Shown piece after piece: positions 48,433 through 50,516 of a stretch of DNA of 50,516 nucleotides. The translations under genes and the position numbers were made by a program. Source of the stretch: CAYQMF01 sp964418595 (GTDB lineage: Bacteria; Planctomycetota; UBA1135; UBA2386); assembly GCA_964418595.1 (NCBI GenBank), contig CAYQMF010000039.1, positions 1-50,516 on the forward strand, written 5' to 3'. A model generated the notes under the pieces. It saw only the letters and a program-made list of their open reading frames with translations, ran no database searches and had not been told where the DNA came from. The stretch's first letter is position 1; each line of letters opens with the position of its first letter.

Positions 48433-50516
48433 TCAGGCGCTCGCGCCATCCGAAGGCGCGGCTGCCCGCTTCTCGGTCGTGATCGGCCGGGCGCGTTCGC
48501 GCAGATCCTTCAGCCGCGTCACGGCTTCGACGGGTTCGAGCGCCCGCCCCGGCACGTCCGCGAGCATCGCCGTCAGCGCCGCCGACATCACGATGTCGCT
48601 GACGCCGGCGTACGGCGGCAGGATGCTCACCGAGTGGTTGAGGCCGACCAGGATCGGGCCCACGGTCGCCTGGGCGCCGGCGCACTGCATGACCTTCTGG
48701 GCGATGTTGCCCGCTTCGAGCGACGGGAAGACGAGCACGTTGGCGCGTCCGATCAGCCGGGCGAACGGATACATCGCCTTGCGCACGTCGGGCATCAGCG
48801 CCACGTCGGCGTGCAGTTCACCGTCGATCATGAGGTCGGGCCGCCAGGTGCGCACGAGGTCGACGGCGCGCCGCACCTTGGCCGAGCGATCGTTGCGGAC
48901 CGATCCGAAGTTGCTGAACGAGAGCATCGCGATCCGCGGCTCGAGGTCGAAGACGGCCGCGAGGTCGGCGGTCGAGCAGGCGATCTCGGCGAGTTCCTCG
49001 GCGCTCGGATCCAGCGCCAGCGTGGTGTCGGCCAGGAAGTAGATCTCGTTGCGCACCACCATGAGGTGCACGCCCGCGACCCGCTGCCGATCCGGAGCCG
49101 TGCCGACCGCGCGCAGCACCGGGCTCAGGGTGTCTGGGAAGTTGCCATTCAGCCCGCAGACGAGGCCTTCGGCGTAGCCCTCGGTCACCATCATCGCGCC
49201 GAACCACAGGCGTTGCCGGACCACGCGCTCGGCGTCGCGCATGGTCATGCCCTTGCGCTGGCGCCGCGCGAACAGGGCCTGCGCGAATTCGGTGGCGTAC
49301 TCCGCGGCGCCGGGCGGCACCACCCGACACCGCTCGGTTTCGAGGCCGAGGTCGAGGTCGAACGACCGCGCCGCTTCCTGGATCGCGGTGTGCTCGCCGA
49401 TGAGGATCGGCTGGGCGATGCCCTCCTCCAGCATCTGCGCCGCGGCGCGCAGGACCTTCTCGTGCTCGCCGTCGGTGAACACGATGCGACGCGGCCCGGC
49501 CTTGGCCCGGCTCACGACCATGCGCATGAGCTCCCGCTCCTTGCCGAGCAGGCGCTCGAGCTGGTTGCGATAGGCCTCCACGTCGACGAGCGGGCGACGT
49601 GCGACGCCGGACATCGTCGCCGCGAGCGCCACCGCAGGCGCGACGCGCAGCAGGACCCGCGAATCGAACGGCTTGGGGATGATGTAGTCCGGCCCGAACC
49701 GGAGCTGGATCCCGCCGTAGGCCTGCGCCACCGAGTCCTCCACCTCCTCGCGGGCGAGTTCCGCAAGCGCCCGCACCGCGGCGATCATCATCGCGGTGTT
49801 GACGCGGCGGGCGCGCGTGTCCAACGCGCCGCGGAAGATGAAGGGGAACCCCAGCACGTTGTTGACCTGGTTGGGGAAGTCGCTGCGGCCGGTCGCCACG
49901 ATCGCGTCCGGACGCGCCTTGCGCGCAGCGTCGTACGGGATCTCCGGGTCGGGGTTGGCCAGCGCGAACACGATCGGCCGCGGCGCCATCCCGGCGAGCA
50001 TCTCGCAGGTCACGGTGTTGGCGACGGAAACGCCGATGAACACGTCGGCGCCCTGCAGCGCGTCGGTGAGCGACGCCGCGGGCCCGTCGATCGCGAACTC
50101 GGCCTTGTGTGGGTTCTTGTCGATCCCCGGCGAGGTCTTGCAGACCACGCCCTTGCTGTCGACGAGCACGATCTGCTCCCGACGCACGCCCAGGTGCTGC
50201 ACGAGGCGCGCCGTGGCGATCGCCGCCGCGCCAGCACCGGAGAACACGATCCTCACGTCCTCGATGCGCTTGTTCTGCAGGATGAGCGCATTGAGCAGAC
50301 CGGCACACGTGATGATCGCGGTGCCGTGCTGGTCGTCGTGGAAGACCGGGATGTCGAGTTCGTTGGCCAGCCGCTCCTCGATCTCGAAGCACTCCGGCGC
50401 CTTGACGTCCTCCAGGTTGATCCCGCCGAACGTCGGTGCCATCGCCTTCACCGCGGTGCAGAAGGTCTCGATGTCGGGGGCGTCGAGCTCGATGTCGAAC
50501 ACGTCGATCCCCGCGA
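48433..50516 (-). CDS. maeB: NADP-dependent malic enzyme with phosphotransacetylase domain (5' part cut off)
   Basis: About 694 residues are visible; the true start lies beyond the window's right edge, so the N-terminal malic domain is incomplete. VFHDDQHGTAIITCAGLLNA and FSGAGAAAIATARLVQHLG (NADP-binding) mark the malic enzyme. SDFPNQVNNVLGFPFIFRGALD closes it. From about 330 residues before the end comes the PTA/PTB-like domain (RIVFTDGEHEKVLRAAAQML, GFNHSVSIL-like VGLNHSVSILPPYAGVSDIV), usually regulatory in MaeB, for example in acetyl-CoA control. It converts malate to pyruvate with NADPH. The TGA at 48433-48435 ends the gene. Confidence 0.95.
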   Translation of the reverse strand, partial: AGIDVFDIELDAPDIETFCTAVKAMAPTFGGINLEDVKAPECFEIEERLANELDIPVFHDDQHGTAIITCAGLLNALILQNKRIEDVRIVFSGAGAAAIATARLVQHLGVRREQIVLVDSKGVVCKTSPGIDKNPHKAEFAIDGPAASLTDALQGADVFIGVSVANTVTCEMLAGMAPRPIVFALANPDPEIPYDAARKARPDAIVATGRSDFPNQVNNVLGFPFIFRGALDTRARRVNTAMMIAAVRALAELAREEVEDSVAQAYGGIQLRFGPDYIIPKPFDSRVLLRVAPAVALAATMSGVARRPLVDVEAYRNQLERLLGKERELMRMVVSRAKAGPRRIVFTDGEHEKVLRAAAQMLEEGIAQPILIGEHTAIQEAARSFDLDLGLETERCRVVPPGAAEYATEFAQALFARRQRKGMTMRDAERVVRQRLWFGAMMVTEGYAEGLVCGLNGNFPDTLSPVLRAVGTAPDRQRVAGVHLMVVRNEIYFLADTTLALDPSAEELAEIACSTADLAAVFDLEPRIAMLSFSNFGSVRNDRSAKVRRAVDLVRTWRPDLMIDGELHADVALMPDVRKAMYPFARLIGRANVLVFPSLEAGNIAQKVMQCAGAQATVGPILVGLNHSVSILPPYAGVSDIVMSAALTAMLADVPGRALEPVEAVTRLKDLRERARPITTEKRAAAPSDGASA

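Overview
The window reads as a piece of a high-GC planctomycete-type chromosome (inference). The evidence is a set of prepilin-like proteins with the F-T-L-I-E cleavage motif, an FG-GAP/VCBS exported protein with a cysteine-bearing C-terminal module of the kind common in planctomycetes, several large lipoproteins without recognisable family, and core genes (acs, pepA, mnmA, yajC, serA/serB, xerC, scpB, rsmE, radC, recQ, maeB) packed at near-zero spacing. No species name can be given from sequence alone.

Left edge (1-1002): a small S23/Avd-like four-helix-bundle gene lies between two ~188 bp copies of an elaborate palindromic repeat that can fold into a four-way cloverleaf. A 55 bp exact copy of the same gene's 3' part sits at the window edge. 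A related but diverged structured palindrome lies 47 kb away (48083-48251). Together these look like a repeat-associated, possibly mobile or structured-nucleic-acid unit.

1003-7161 (minus): HEAT-repeat lipoprotein, a pseudopilin, pepA, a lipoprotein and acs, probably partly co-transcribed. 7410-9811: an HU-type protein, mnmA on the opposite strand, then yajC and a YraN-type protein. 9893-15604 (plus): a membrane sugar transferase, then serA, a SerB-like phosphatase and a class V aminotransferase that together make a plausible complete serine pathway, then xerC. 15605-19766: an FG-GAP protein bracketed by 37 bp inverted repeats, a NUDIX hydrolase, a UMF1-type transporter and tRNA-Glu(UUC).

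19994-39171 (minus): the most striking region. Twelve genes in a row, most with overlapping stop/start codons: FHA protein, PilM-PilN fusion, PilO-like, a TPR protein, GspG-, GspH-, giant GspK- (1716 aa), GspJ- and GspI-like pseudopilins, a CxxC protein, a PpiC-type lipoprotein and ScpB. Several of these carry extra beta-sandwich/LamG-like regions, and a short E-x-I-x-Y ... R-G motif recurs through the GspK- and GspJ-like proteins. I read it as a specialised type IV pilus/type II secretion-like pseudopilus with possible glycan-binding parts. Its ATPase, platform protein and secretin are not in this window. An 18 bp tandem repeat grown from the last codons of scpB follows the operon.

39509-50516: rsmE, radC (opposite strand), recQ, a 771-aa lipoprotein, a cysteine-cluster protein, a Ser/Thr kinase divergent from a Clp-like AAA+ ATPase, the third structured repeat, and the 3' part of an NADP-malic enzyme/phosphotransacetylase fusion that runs off the window.
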